Assembly (NCBI GenBank): GCA_022842825.1
Contig: JALHOU010000008.1
Span: 1 to 54,875 of the forward strand
Reading direction: 5' to 3'
Length of the DNA stretch: 54,875 bases
Origin: Rubrivivax sp.
Lineage (GTDB): Bacteria > Pseudomonadota > Gammaproteobacteria > Burkholderiales > Burkholderiaceae_C
The position numbers were made by a program, and so were the translations under genes. The notes under the pieces are model-generated. The model ran no database searches and was not told where the DNA came from. It saw only the letters and a list, made by a program, of their open reading frames with translations. Below, piece after piece: positions 41,839-53,122 of the stretch (its first letter is position 1; every line of letters begins with the position of its first letter).

Positions 41839-42546
41839 TCAGCGCTTCGCGGCTGTCACTTCGAGGTCGTCGAAGTAGTCGGAAGAGACCGGATCGTGGC
41901 TGCGGCTGCCGTACACGGTGGCCGCGAAGGCTTGGTCGTCCTCGTCGGCGACGATCTCCTCCATCTCCGCCACCGGGATCAGCGGCATCGGCCGCGAGCT
42001 CGACGGCTTGGGTGCCGTGCCGCCCGGTTGCAGCAACGGCAGGAGCTGCGTGCGCGCGTCGGCCACATCCGGCAACTCGCCCTCACGCCAGGTGATCACG
42101 TGCACGCCGGCCTGCCGCAGCACGCGCGACATGCGCTCGTGCCGGCGCCGGGCGCGCTCGCTCTCGGTGGCGCTGCGGATGTCGATGACGGCGATGACGC
42201 TCGAGCCGGCATCGCACAGCAACAGGTCGGCGCTCAGGGTGCCGACGCGCTGCAGCCACTCGCTGTAGCTGCGCCGCAGCGGCACGCGCAGGAAGCGCGA
42301 AAGCGGCACCTGTGCGAGCACCAGATGCGTCGGGAAGGCGCGGCCCAGCACGTCGAGGGCCTGGCGTTCGTCGATCGTCAGCACGCGCGCCGCCTCCGGC
42401 GGCCAACCGGCCACGGTGTCGACGCTCCCCCGTCCGTCCTCGTTCTTGGCACCTCGCTGGTTCCGCCAGCGCATGGCCAGGAACAGCAGCAGTGCCAGCA
42501 ACGTGGCCGGCAGGGCGAACGTGGAGATGTCAGCGAGGCGGTCCAT
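41839..42546 (-). CDS. DUF2726 membrane-anchored protein
   Basis: A 235-residue protein with one N-terminal membrane segment (about residues 8-25) and a DUF2726 domain at about 55-175. AFPTHLVLAQVPLSRFLRV, then LLCDAGSSVIAVIDI, follow the family pattern, which recalls a restriction-endonuclease-like fold. The C-terminal 60 residues are Pro/Ser-rich and acidic. The ATG at 42546 begins MDRLADISTF. Function is unknown. It is convergent with ftsY and downstream of ffh. Confidence 0.75.
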   Translation of the reverse strand: MDRLADISTFALPATLLALLLFLAMRWRNQRGAKNEDGRGSVDTVAGWPPEAARVLTIDERQALDVLGRAFPTHLVLAQVPLSRFLRVPLRRSYSEWLQRVGTLSADLLLCDAGSSVIAVIDIRSATESERARRRHERMSRVLRQAGVHVITWREGELPDVADARTQLLPLLQPGGTAPKPSSSRPMPLIPVAEMEEIVADEDDQAFAATVYGSRSHDPVSSDYFDDLEVTAAKR

Positions 42547-42682
42547 GCGGGGTCGGGCTGGCGGTGTGAGCGAAGGATGCGATGCGGCGGCGGGCCCGCA
42601 ACGGACGAGCCAACCCGTACGATCGGCAACAAGCGTCCCGCAGACCAGACCCAAAGAGACAAAAGGCGTATCCGTCGGTGAC

Positions 42683-42722
42683 AAAAAGCTTCCGGCGCCC
42701 GCCGCCGGGGGGAGGCGGCGCC
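42683..42722 (-). terminator. Probable ffh terminator
   Basis: On the minus strand GGCGCCGCC and GGCGGCGGGCGCC form a GC-rich stem with a small bulge, followed six bases later by TTTTT (42687-42683). It lies about 40 bp after the ffh stop. Confidence 0.5.
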
Positions 42723-42760
42723 CGCGAACGCGTTGTCGTGCTGCCGCGGCGCGGCTGGCG

Positions 42761-44149
42761 TCAGCGCGGCGGCAGTCCGGGAAAGCCGCCGCCACCCATG
42801 CGGCGCATCATCTTCATGAGCCCGCCGCCCTTCATCTTCTTCATCATGCCCTGCATCTGCTCGAACTGGTTGAGCAGGCGGTTCACTTCCTGGACCTGCA
42901 CGCCCGCGCCGGAGGCGATGCGGCGCTTGCGCGTGGCCTTGATGAGCTCGGGCTTGCGACGCTCCAGTGGCGTCATCGAGTTGATGATGCCTTCCATGCG
43001 GCGCACGTCGCGCTCGGCGCGGCCCATGTCGGCGCCGGCAGCCTTCTCCGCCAGCGCACTCGGGAGCTTGTCGACGAGCCCGGCAAGGCCACCCATCTTC
43101 TTCATCTGCGAGATCTGGGCAAGGAAGTCGTTGAGGTCGAAGCCGCTGCCGCTCTTGACCTTCTCGGCGAGCTTCTTCGCCTCCTCGAGGTCGACCCCCT
43201 TTTGCACCTCCTCGACCAGGGCGACGATATCGCCCATTCCGAGCACGCGCCCGGCGTGGCGATCGGCATCGAAGACCTCCAGGCCGTCGATCTTCTCGCT
43301 CACGCCGGCGAACTTGATCGGCGCGCCGGTCACCTGGCGCACCGACAGCGCGGCGCCGCCGCGCGAGTCGCCGTCGAGCTTGGTGAGCACGACGCCGGTG
43401 AGCGGCAGCGCCTCCTTGAACGCCTTGGCCACGTTGACCGCGTCCTGACCCTGCATGGCGTCGACGACGAACAGTGTTTCCACGGGCTTCAGCACGGCGT
43501 GCAGCTCGCGGATCTCGTTCATCAGCGCTTCGTCGATGGCCAGGCGACCGGCGGTGTCGACGATGAGCACGTCGAAGAAGTGGCGCCGCGCGTGGTCGAG
43601 CGCCGCCAGCGCGATGTCGCGCGGCTTCTGCTCGGAGGTACTCGCGAACCACTCGGCGCCGGCCTGCGCCGTCACCGTCTTCAGCTGCTGGATGGCGGCC
43701 GGCCGGTAGACGTCGGCCGAGACGGTGAGCACCTTCTTCTTGCGCTTGGCCGTGAGGTGGCGCGCCAGCTTGGCCGTCGTGGTGGTCTTGCCCGAGCCCT
43801 GCAGGCCGGCCATCAGCAGCACGGCCGGCGGCTGCGTGGCGAGGTCGATGTCGGCCGGCGGCTTCAACGCACCTTGCGCATCGACCTCGCCCATCGTCGC
43901 GGCGAGCTCCTTGTGCACGATACCGACGAGCGCCTGCCCGGGGTTGAGCGAGCCGACCACCTGCTGCCCCAGCGCCCGCTCCTTGACGCGTGCGATGAAG
44001 TCGCGCACCACCGGCAAGGCCACGTCGGCCTCGAGCAGCGCCAGGCGCACTTCGCGCAGCATGTCGGCGACGTTGCTCTCGGTGATGCGGGCCTGGCCGC
44101 GCATCGTCTTGACGAGGCGCGACAGCCGGTCTGAAAGGGTGGAGGCCAT
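42761..44149 (-). CDS. ffh: Ffh, signal recognition particle protein
   Basis: A 462-residue SRP54 homologue that binds signal peptides and 4.5S RNA. The NG domain has GLQGSGKT (115-122), DTAGRLAIDE and TKLDGDSRGG. The Met-rich M domain spans about 295-450 and ends MKMMRRMGGGGFPG. The ATG at 44149 starts MASTLSDRL. It is divergent from the CcsA-like gene. Confidence 0.97.
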   Translation of the reverse strand: MASTLSDRLSRLVKTMRGQARITESNVADMLREVRLALLEADVALPVVRDFIARVKERALGQQVVGSLNPGQALVGIVHKELAATMGEVDAQGALKPPADIDLATQPPAVLLMAGLQGSGKTTTTAKLARHLTAKRKKKVLTVSADVYRPAAIQQLKTVTAQAGAEWFASTSEQKPRDIALAALDHARRHFFDVLIVDTAGRLAIDEALMNEIRELHAVLKPVETLFVVDAMQGQDAVNVAKAFKEALPLTGVVLTKLDGDSRGGAALSVRQVTGAPIKFAGVSEKIDGLEVFDADRHAGRVLGMGDIVALVEEVQKGVDLEEAKKLAEKVKSGSGFDLNDFLAQISQMKKMGGLAGLVDKLPSALAEKAAGADMGRAERDVRRMEGIINSMTPLERRKPELIKATRKRRIASGAGVQVQEVNRLLNQFEQMQGMMKKMKGGGLMKMMRRMGGGGFPGLPPR

Positions 44150-44241
44150 CGCCGTCTCGCGGGATCCCCGCACTCGCCACGGCCGCGCGCCAACTGGGGC
44201 CGGCCTCGGCAACGAGGAAGGGAAGGGGTGGGTAAACTGTC

Positions 44242-45114
44242 ATGATGATTCTATCGAGCGCGCCGGCCACCTTGGCCCCTGCCGGGGGCCTGATGCTCGC
44301 GGGTGTCACGCTCTTTCTCTATGCGCTCGCCGCGCTGCCGGTGGCGCTCACCGGCGTTCTGTGGCGCCGTCTCGGTGCTGCGGCGCTTTTGGGCGCCTTC
44401 GCCCTGCACCTGCTGCTCCTGCTCATCGACATCGGCGGCCTGGCCGGCGGGCCCGGCGGGGCCGGCCGCGGCATGCGCTGGGGCTTCGGCCCCGTGTTGT
44501 CGATGACCGTCTGGCTGATGATCGCCGTGCACACGGTCGAGAGCCGCTTCCTCCCGCTGCCCACCGTGCGCTTGGCGCTGGCGATGGCGGGCATCGCCGG
44601 CGTGGTCGCGGCGCTCGTCTTTCCGGGCGACCCGCGCCACGGCGCGTCAACGCTGGCGCCACTGCACTTTGCCCTTGGCGTGGGCTCCTACGCCCTGTTC
44701 GCCGCCGCCGTGCTGCATGCCAGCCTGCTGGACCGTGCAGAACGGCGCCTGCGCTCCGGCGGCGCCGCGCGTGCTGCGGTCGGCACGCCGGCGGTGCGGC
44801 CAGTGACATCGGGGCTGCCGCTTCTGCAACTCGAGCGCCTCACCTTCCGCTTCGTCGAAGCGGGCTTCGTGGTGCTGACCTTGACTCTGCTGCTCGGCGC
44901 CTTCACAGCCGCGCAATGGCGCTGGGATCACAAGTCGGTGTTCTCGATACTCGCCTGGACGGTGTTCGCCGCGTTGCTGGTGGGGCGCCACCGCCGAGGC
45001 TGGCGCGGTCGCCAGGCGACACGGTGGTTGTACGTGGGCTCGGCGCTGCTGTTGCTGGCCTATGTGGGCTCACGCTTCGTGCTCGAGGTGGTTCTGGGCC
45101 GGCTGTCACCATGA
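44242..45114 (+). CDS. CcsA/YpjD-like cytochrome c assembly family membrane protein
   Basis: A 290-residue protein with about eight membrane spans. WDHKSVFSILAWTVFAALLVGRH, read in parts, and the FALGVGSYALFAAAVLHA helix match the YpjD/CcsA-related family, which is linked to heme handling. His residues in the helices could bind heme. It sits divergent to ffh, the standard neighbourhood of this family in proteobacteria. The exact function is not settled. Confidence 0.85.
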   Translation: MMILSSAPATLAPAGGLMLAGVTLFLYALAALPVALTGVLWRRLGAAALLGAFALHLLLLLIDIGGLAGGPGGAGRGMRWGFGPVLSMTVWLMIAVHTVESRFLPLPTVRLALAMAGIAGVVAALVFPGDPRHGASTLAPLHFALGVGSYALFAAAVLHASLLDRAERRLRSGGAARAAVGTPAVRPVTSGLPLLQLERLTFRFVEAGFVVLTLTLLLGAFTAAQWRWDHKSVFSILAWTVFAALLVGRHRRGWRGRQATRWLYVGSALLLLAYVGSRFVLEVVLGRLSP

Positions 45115-45136
45115 CGCCGGTCGCGCATGGAGTGCC

Positions 45137-45379
45137 ATGCTCAGACTGCTGATCATCGTCGGCCTCGTGTTGGGCCTGGCGATGTGGTTCCTAAAGGGGC
45201 GGCGCAACGGCGCGCCGCCGCCGCCGGGCGGCGGCGGCGCCGGCAAGCCCGCCGCCGAGTCGGCACCGATGGTGGCCTGTGCCCACTGCGGTGTGCACCT
45301 GCCGCGCCCGGAGGCGAGCTTCGACGTCGAAGGCCGGTCGTACTGCAGCGATGCGCACCGCCTGGCCGGACCCAAGTGA
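45137..45379 (+). CDS. PP0621-family small membrane-anchored zinc-ribbon-like protein
   Basis: An 80-residue protein: one N-terminal membrane segment (about 2-19), a Pro/Gly linker and a four-residue metal-site pattern CAHCGVHLPRPE ... YCSDAH. This matches the PP0621 family often found just before pilS. The ATG at 45137 starts MLRLLIIVG. It lies 22 bp after the CcsA-like gene and 60 bp before pilS. Confidence 0.8.
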   Translation: MLRLLIIVGLVLGLAMWFLKGRRNGAPPPPGGGGAGKPAAESAPMVACAHCGVHLPRPEASFDVEGRSYCSDAHRLAGPK

Positions 45380-45439
45380 TCGGCGCGCGCGCGCTGCTGC
45401 AGCGGTGTCGCGCGTTGCCTTGCCGGCCGGATTGAGGCG

Positions 45440-47413
45440 GTGAGCTCGCCTGGCGGAGAGCGCCGGCATTCCGACCGCCGCAGCGCGGACCGCCGCCGCG
45501 CCGGCGGCCGCCGCCGCGACGACACCCTCTTTGCGGCCACGCTGACCGGCGAGAGCCACCCCACGGAGTCCTTCTTCGACCCCGGCTGGCTGGCCGCCGG
45601 CGAGATGCCGCCGGACAGCCGCATGCTCCTGCGCCAGGTGCGCCGCATCGCCGCGGCCCAGGACACGGCGCTGGTGCGCGTCTTCCGCACCTACGTGGCG
45701 GCGCGCGCCGTGGTCGGCGTAGGGCTGGTGGCCGCGCAGGGGGTCTCCAGTCTGCTCGGCCTTCGACATGCCGAGTTGCTCGCGCTCGTGAGCCTGGTCT
45801 ATGCAGCGCAGGCGATCACGCTGTGGTTGCTGCCGCGTTTTCGTCCGCTCGCCGAGCCCAAGCCGCTGGGGCATCAGCGACGGCGACAGTGGCTGGCCAC
45901 GATCGGTGTGGACATCCTTGCCTTCATCGGCCTACATGTCATCGAGGTCGGCTCCAGCTTCAACTATGCGGCGCTGCTGGTGCTGCCGGTGCTGATGGCG
46001 GGCGTGCTCACCTCCCGCCTGCTGGCGCTGGGCACCGCGGCGGCCGTGGCGCTGCTGCTGCTGCTGGTGGCCTGGCGAACGGCGGCCTTCGATGCGCTCG
46101 CGCCGGGCTTGATGCTGCAGACGGGCCTGGCCGGGCTGGGCCTGTTCATCATCACCTTGCTGGCGGGCGAACTGGCCGGGCGGCTCGCGCGCGAGGAACT
46201 GGCCGCGCGAGGCAGCCTCGAGCTCGCGCGGCAGCAGGCGCAGTTGAACCGCCTCGTCATCGAGGAGATGGCCGACGGCGTGCTGGTGGTCGACCGCGGC
46301 CTGCGCGTGCGCGCGGCCAACCCGGCGGCTCGCTCGCTGCTCGTCGACGAGGGCCTGGCACCGCCCGCGCCCTTCGGCCTGGCCGAGCGCGCGGCCTGGC
46401 GCGCGCTGCACGACGAAGTGGAGCGGGCCTTCCGGGGTGGCAGGGTGGAGGGTGCCCTTGGCGAGCCGGCCGCGCCCTGGCCCGAGGCCGGCCGCGACGT
46501 CGTCGTCCGCTTTGCCAACGGGTTGGCGCGCACATTGCGCGTGCGCGTCCGCTTCATGCGCAGCAGCGCGCTCGAGCCGGTGGAAGACGAAGGTACGACC
46601 GCCGGGGACATCCCGGACGAGCCCTTCGTCGTGCTGCTGTTGGAGGACCTTCGCACGGCGCAGGCCCGGCTGCGCCAGGAGAAGCTGGCCGCCATGGGCC
46701 GCGTCTCGGCCGGCATCGCGCACGAGATCCGCAACCCGTTGGCGGCCATCGCGCAGGCCAACGCGCTGCTGCTCGAGGACGACCTCGCTCCGGCGCAGCT
46801 GCGCCTGGCGCGCATCGTGGCCGACAACGTGGCGCGGCTGGACCGGCTGGTCGACGACGTGCTGGAAGTGGCACCCGGGTCCGAACCGGTGGCCACCACG
46901 ATCGATGCCCGCGCCGCCGTGGCCGCGACCACCGCCGAGTGGGCGGCCATGGCCCAGCTGCCGCTGGCGGCCGACAGCCGACTGCGCGTGCTGGTCGCCG
47001 AGGCGCCGCTGGGCGTGCTGTTCGACGCCGAGCACCTGCGCCGCGTGCTCGTCAACCTGCTCGACAACGCCTGCCGGCATTCGAGCAACGAACCCGGCGC
47101 GGTGCTCGTACGGCTTGGCGTGGCCGAGAACGCCACGTGGGTCAACCTCAGCGTCGCTTCCGACGGCGCCCTGATTCCCCCGGAGGTGGAACGCTTCCTC
47201 TTCGAGCCCTTCTATTCGACGCGCAGTCGCGGCTCGGGACTCGGCTTGTATATTTGCCGCGAACTGTGCGAGCGCTACGGTGCCAGCATCGAATACCGGC
47301 AGCGGCCTTCCAGCGAGAGGGCGTGCAACGAGTTCGTGGTCAGCATGCGCCGCGCCGAGCTGACCAACGCCACCACCGTGTTGCCGCTCGAACCCTCGAC
47401 ACCCACTGAATGA
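45440..47413 (+). CDS. pilS: PilS, membrane sensor histidine kinase
   Basis: A 657-residue kinase of the NtrB class. The N-terminal 70 residues are basic and low-complexity, then about six membrane spans (85-255), a PAS-like region (about 275-400), the dimerisation helix with His428 in GIAHEIRNPLAAI, and the ATP-binding domain with LLDNACRHSS and GSGLGLYICRE. PilS phosphorylates PilR to control pilin transcription. GTG at 45440 is the start; its stop overlaps pilR by 4 bp. Confidence 0.88.
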   Translation: MSSPGGERRHSDRRSADRRRAGGRRRDDTLFAATLTGESHPTESFFDPGWLAAGEMPPDSRMLLRQVRRIAAAQDTALVRVFRTYVAARAVVGVGLVAAQGVSSLLGLRHAELLALVSLVYAAQAITLWLLPRFRPLAEPKPLGHQRRRQWLATIGVDILAFIGLHVIEVGSSFNYAALLVLPVLMAGVLTSRLLALGTAAAVALLLLLVAWRTAAFDALAPGLMLQTGLAGLGLFIITLLAGELAGRLAREELAARGSLELARQQAQLNRLVIEEMADGVLVVDRGLRVRAANPAARSLLVDEGLAPPAPFGLAERAAWRALHDEVERAFRGGRVEGALGEPAAPWPEAGRDVVVRFANGLARTLRVRVRFMRSSALEPVEDEGTTAGDIPDEPFVVLLLEDLRTAQARLRQEKLAAMGRVSAGIAHEIRNPLAAIAQANALLLEDDLAPAQLRLARIVADNVARLDRLVDDVLEVAPGSEPVATTIDARAAVAATTAEWAAMAQLPLAADSRLRVLVAEAPLGVLFDAEHLRRVLVNLLDNACRHSSNEPGAVLVRLGVAENATWVNLSVASDGALIPPEVERFLFEPFYSTRSRGSGLGLYICRELCERYGASIEYRQRPSSERACNEFVVSMRRAELTNATTVLPLEPSTPTE

Positions 47414-48960
47414 GCCCCACGAATGCCGCCGTCACGTCCCCGGGCAGCCCGTTGCGGCTGCTCGTCGTCGACGACGAGCCGGACCTGCGCACCCTTTACG
47501 AGTTGACGCTGCTGCGCGAAGGCTATGACGTCGAGTGCGCGGGCGGCGTCGAGGAGGCGTGGACGATGCTCGGCGAGCGCCCCTACCAGCTCGTCATCAC
47601 CGACATGCGGCTGCCTGACGGGACCGGGCTTGATCTGCTGCACCGCATGGAAGCCGCCGGCCGCGGCGAAAAAGCCATGGTCATCACCGCCTATGCCTCA
47701 CCCGAGAACGCGGTGGAGGCGCTCAAGGCCGGGGCCTACGACTACCTGACCAAGCCGGTGGACTTGCGGCAGTTCCGCACTGTGGTGGCTTCGGCGCTGG
47801 GACGTGCCCCGCCGGCGCCGCGGGAGCGCCCGGCCGAGGCCCGCGGCGCGCCAGCGCGCGGCGCCGCTGCGCTCACGCGCATGGCCGGCGAGTCGCTGGC
47901 CATGCAGCAAGTGCGCTCGCTCATCGAGAAGGTTTCGCGCAGCATGGCGCCGGTGCTCGTGACGGGCGAGTCGGGCACGGGCAAGGAACTCGTGGCACGC
48001 GCCATCCACGAGACCTCCCCGCGCGGCTCGGCCCCGTTCGTGGCCGTCAACTGCAGCGCCATCCCCGAGGCCCTGCTCGAGGCGGAGTTCTTCGGCTTCC
48101 GCAAGGGTGCCTTCACCGGCGCGCACGAGGACCGCGAGGGCTTCTTCCAGATGGCGCAGGGCGGCACGCTCTTCCTGGACGAGATCGGCGACCTGCCCGT
48201 GGCCATGCAGAGCAAGCTGCTGCGCGCCATCCAGGAGCGCGCCGTGCGGCAGCTCGGCGCCGCAGCCGAGGTGGGTGTGAACGTGCGCATCGTCAGCGCC
48301 ACGCACAAGGACCTGGGCGCCGAGGTGCAGGCGGGCCGCTTCCGGCAGGACCTGTACTACCGGCTGAACGTGATCCGCATTGCCGTGCCGCCGCTGCGCG
48401 AGCGCATCGCCGACCTGCCCTCGATCTGCGCGGCGGTGCTCGCGCGCATCGCCCGCGACGCCGGTGTGAGCCCCGTGCCCAGCCTGACGCCCGATGCGCT
48501 GCAGCAGCTCCTGCGCCACGCCTTCCCGGGCAACGTGCGCGAACTGGAGAACCTCCTGCATCGCGCGCTTGCGCTGTCCACCGGGCCGGCCATCACACAG
48601 GCCGACCTCGGCCTCATGGACGAGGGTGGCGAATCGGCCGACGAAGGCGCAGGCGCGGCGGGCGAGGCCGCGGCGGTTGCCGCGGCGCCACCAACGCCGC
48701 CGCCGCGCTCGAGCGCCACCGCCCCGCTGCCCACCGACCTCGCGGCCCACCTCGACCGCGTCGAGCGCGACATCCTCGAGCGCGCGCTCGCGGCCCATCG
48801 CTACAACCGCACGGCTGCCGGGGCCAGCCTCGGCCTGTCGCTGCGGCAGATGCGCTATCGCATGGCACGCCTGGGGGTGATGGCGCCCGAGGCCGCCGCC
48901 GACCGCAGCGAGCGCGCCGACCGTGCTGGCGAGCCCGGCGACGGCGGCAAGACCCACTGA
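47410..48960 (+). CDS. pilR: PilR, sigma-54-dependent response regulator
   Basis: A 516-residue NtrC-class regulator. The receiver domain has the phosphorylated Asp65 in ITDMRLPDG. The AAA+ domain has Walker A GESGTGKE (186-193) and the sigma-54 contact loop GAFTGA (233-238). A Fis-type helix-turn-helix ends the protein (YNRTAAGASLGLSLRQMRYR). With PilS it should drive the sigma-54 promoter of the major pilin gene, which is not in the window. The linker before the HTH is Ala/Pro-rich. Confidence 0.92.
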   Translation: MSPTNAAVTSPGSPLRLLVVDDEPDLRTLYELTLLREGYDVECAGGVEEAWTMLGERPYQLVITDMRLPDGTGLDLLHRMEAAGRGEKAMVITAYASPENAVEALKAGAYDYLTKPVDLRQFRTVVASALGRAPPAPRERPAEARGAPARGAAALTRMAGESLAMQQVRSLIEKVSRSMAPVLVTGESGTGKELVARAIHETSPRGSAPFVAVNCSAIPEALLEAEFFGFRKGAFTGAHEDREGFFQMAQGGTLFLDEIGDLPVAMQSKLLRAIQERAVRQLGAAAEVGVNVRIVSATHKDLGAEVQAGRFRQDLYYRLNVIRIAVPPLRERIADLPSICAAVLARIARDAGVSPVPSLTPDALQQLLRHAFPGNVRELENLLHRALALSTGPAITQADLGLMDEGGESADEGAGAAGEAAAVAAAPPTPPPRSSATAPLPTDLAAHLDRVERDILERALAAHRYNRTAAGASLGLSLRQMRYRMARLGVMAPEAAADRSERADRAGEPGDGGKTH

Positions 48961-48967
48961 GCCTCGC

Positions 48968-49540
48968 GTGGGCAGGCACTGGCACGAGGGCTGGTGGCCA
49001 GGAGCGCGCCGCGTCGAATCGCCCAACCACGGCGCGCGGCCGCAGGGCACGGAGATTTCGCTCGTGGTGCTGCACTCCATCAGCCTGCCGCCCGGCGAGT
49101 TCGGCGGCGACGCCGTGCAGCGGCTGTTCACCAACCGCCTCGAAGCCGCCGGCCACCCCTACTTCGCGCGCTTGGCCGGGCTGCAGGTCTCGGCGCACTT
49201 CTTCATCCGGCGCGACGGCCGCGTCGAGCAGTATGTCTCGTGCGACCGGCGCGCATGGCACGCTGGCGTGTCGAGCTGGCGCGGGCGCAGCAACTGCAAC
49301 GACTGGTCCATCGGCATCGAGCTCGAAGGGCTCGAAGGCGGCTGCTTCGAGGCGCGCCAATACGATCGGCTGGCCACCCTGCTGCGGGCCCTGAGCCTGC
49401 GCTATCCACTGACTGAAGTGACAGGCCACGAGCACGTGGCCCCCGGCCGCAAGGCCGATCCCGGGTCCGGCTTCGAGTGGTCGCGGCTGGCTTCGCAACT
49501 GCGCCGTCGCCGCCCCGCGCTCGTGCCCCGCGTGGCATGA
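48968..49540 (+). CDS. ampD: AmpD, 1,6-anhydro-N-acetylmuramyl-L-alanine amidase
   Basis: A 190-residue cytoplasmic zinc amidase of peptidoglycan recycling. VVLHSISLPPGEFGG holds the first zinc His (about residue 36), AWHAGVSSW is a conserved loop and GHEHVAPGRKADPG carries the second His and the Asp. The GTG at 48968 begins the conserved HWHEGWWPGARRVESPN; it lies 7 bp after pilR. Loss of AmpD derepresses ampC-type beta-lactamases where AmpR is present; none is seen here. Confidence 0.94.
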   Translation: MGRHWHEGWWPGARRVESPNHGARPQGTEISLVVLHSISLPPGEFGGDAVQRLFTNRLEAAGHPYFARLAGLQVSAHFFIRRDGRVEQYVSCDRRAWHAGVSSWRGRSNCNDWSIGIELEGLEGGCFEARQYDRLATLLRALSLRYPLTEVTGHEHVAPGRKADPGSGFEWSRLASQLRRRRPALVPRVA

Positions 49541-49611
49541 ATGCCACGCCATCGCGTACGCGGCCACGTCGCGCCGTGGCTTGGCGCGCACTCGGGAAAG
49601 CCCGCCGCCAC

Positions 49612-49627
49612 ACGCTAGCGGTAGTGC
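49612..49627 (+). promoter_or_regulatory. Distal NrdR-box-like site
   Basis: ACGCTAGCGGTAGTGC matches the NrdR consensus ACACTATATATAGTGT at 10 of 16 positions, with the GTAGTG right half intact. Its centre is 32 bp from the proximal box, the helical spacing expected for paired NrdR boxes. Confidence 0.5.
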
Positions 49628-49628
49628 C

Positions 49629-49657
49629 TTGCCTGGGCGCTGCACCCCATATATAGT
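49629..49657 (+). promoter_or_regulatory. nrdA promoter
   Basis: TTGCCT (49629-49634), a 17-bp spacer and TATAGT (49652-49657) form a sigma-70 promoter. The -10 lies inside the proximal NrdR box, so bound NrdR would block it. The start site would be near 49664, giving a leader of about 350 nt. Confidence 0.65.
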
Positions 49658-49659
49658 GC
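49644..49659 (+). promoter_or_regulatory. Proximal NrdR box
   Basis: ACCCCATATATAGTGC matches the NrdR consensus at 13 of 16 positions, with the ATATATAGTG core perfect. NrdR is the ATP/dATP-sensing repressor of ribonucleotide reductase genes. nrdR itself is not in the window. Confidence 0.75.
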
Positions 49660-49696
49660 CCCCTGGGCGCCGAGAGAAATGTCACCAAAGAAGTGG

Positions 49697-49769
49697 CCGG
49701 ACCCGCCAGGACGTTGGACGGCGGGTCCCGGAACGGTCGAAAGACAGTCCGCACCAAAGAGTGCAGGAC
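49697..49769 (+). other. Structured part of the long nrdA leader RNA (two hairpins)
   Basis: Hairpin 1 pairs GGACCCGCC (49699-49707) with GGCGGGTCC (49720-49728), extended by CC/GG past a bulged C. Hairpin 2 pairs GTCC-GCAC (49747-49754) with GTGC-A-GGAC (49761-49769) around CAAAGA. The leader from about 49664 to 50016 holds no gene I can support and ends with AGAGAGGA before nrdA. No known riboswitch consensus is recognised. Confidence 0.5.
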
Positions 49770-50016
49770 GCCAGACCGCCAGGCAACCCATCACTGATCC
49801 GAGCCGTGCTTGCGGCCCGGTTGGCTGTGGACCCGCCATCGTTTCAGGCGCGTCAGCGAGAGCCCTTGCCTGAAGTCCGAGGTCCGCCCAGAGCCCTGTC
49901 ATAGCCGCCTTGTCGCCATCGACCGCACGCAGGGGTTGGCGTGCGTGTGTGCATGGCGGCGCAGTCACCTGAGCACTCGAAACCAATCGCCACCGACACC
50001 CAAGAGAGGAACTTGC

Positions 50017-52923
<2,907 letters not shown>

Positions 52924-53071
52924 GTCGCTGGCATCGATCTTCGCCGCACGCACCGTGATGCAGGCACGAGCACCAATGCGGTCATCGCACGCGAGCGCTT
53001 CTTCAGCTTGGTTGAAGCCCGCGCGCGATGCGATGCCGCAACAACATGGGACCCCTCATGTCAACTAGTGC

Positions 53072-53100
53072 TTGGTGTTCGCGCACAACACTTGGATAAT
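53072..53100 (+). promoter_or_regulatory. nrdB promoter
   Basis: TTGGTG (53072-53077), a 17-bp spacer and GATAAT (53095-53100) make a credible sigma-70 promoter only 22 bp before the nrdB ATG, within the 199-bp gap after nrdA. It would let nrdB be transcribed on its own. Confidence 0.6.
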
Positions 53101-53122
53101 TCGATTTGCAGGAAGCACTCAC

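Noticed and set aside
49660..50016. Cobalamin riboswitch upstream of nrdA
   Set aside because: The conserved GCCACTG box and the surrounding core are not found; the enzyme is class Ia and does not use cobalamin.
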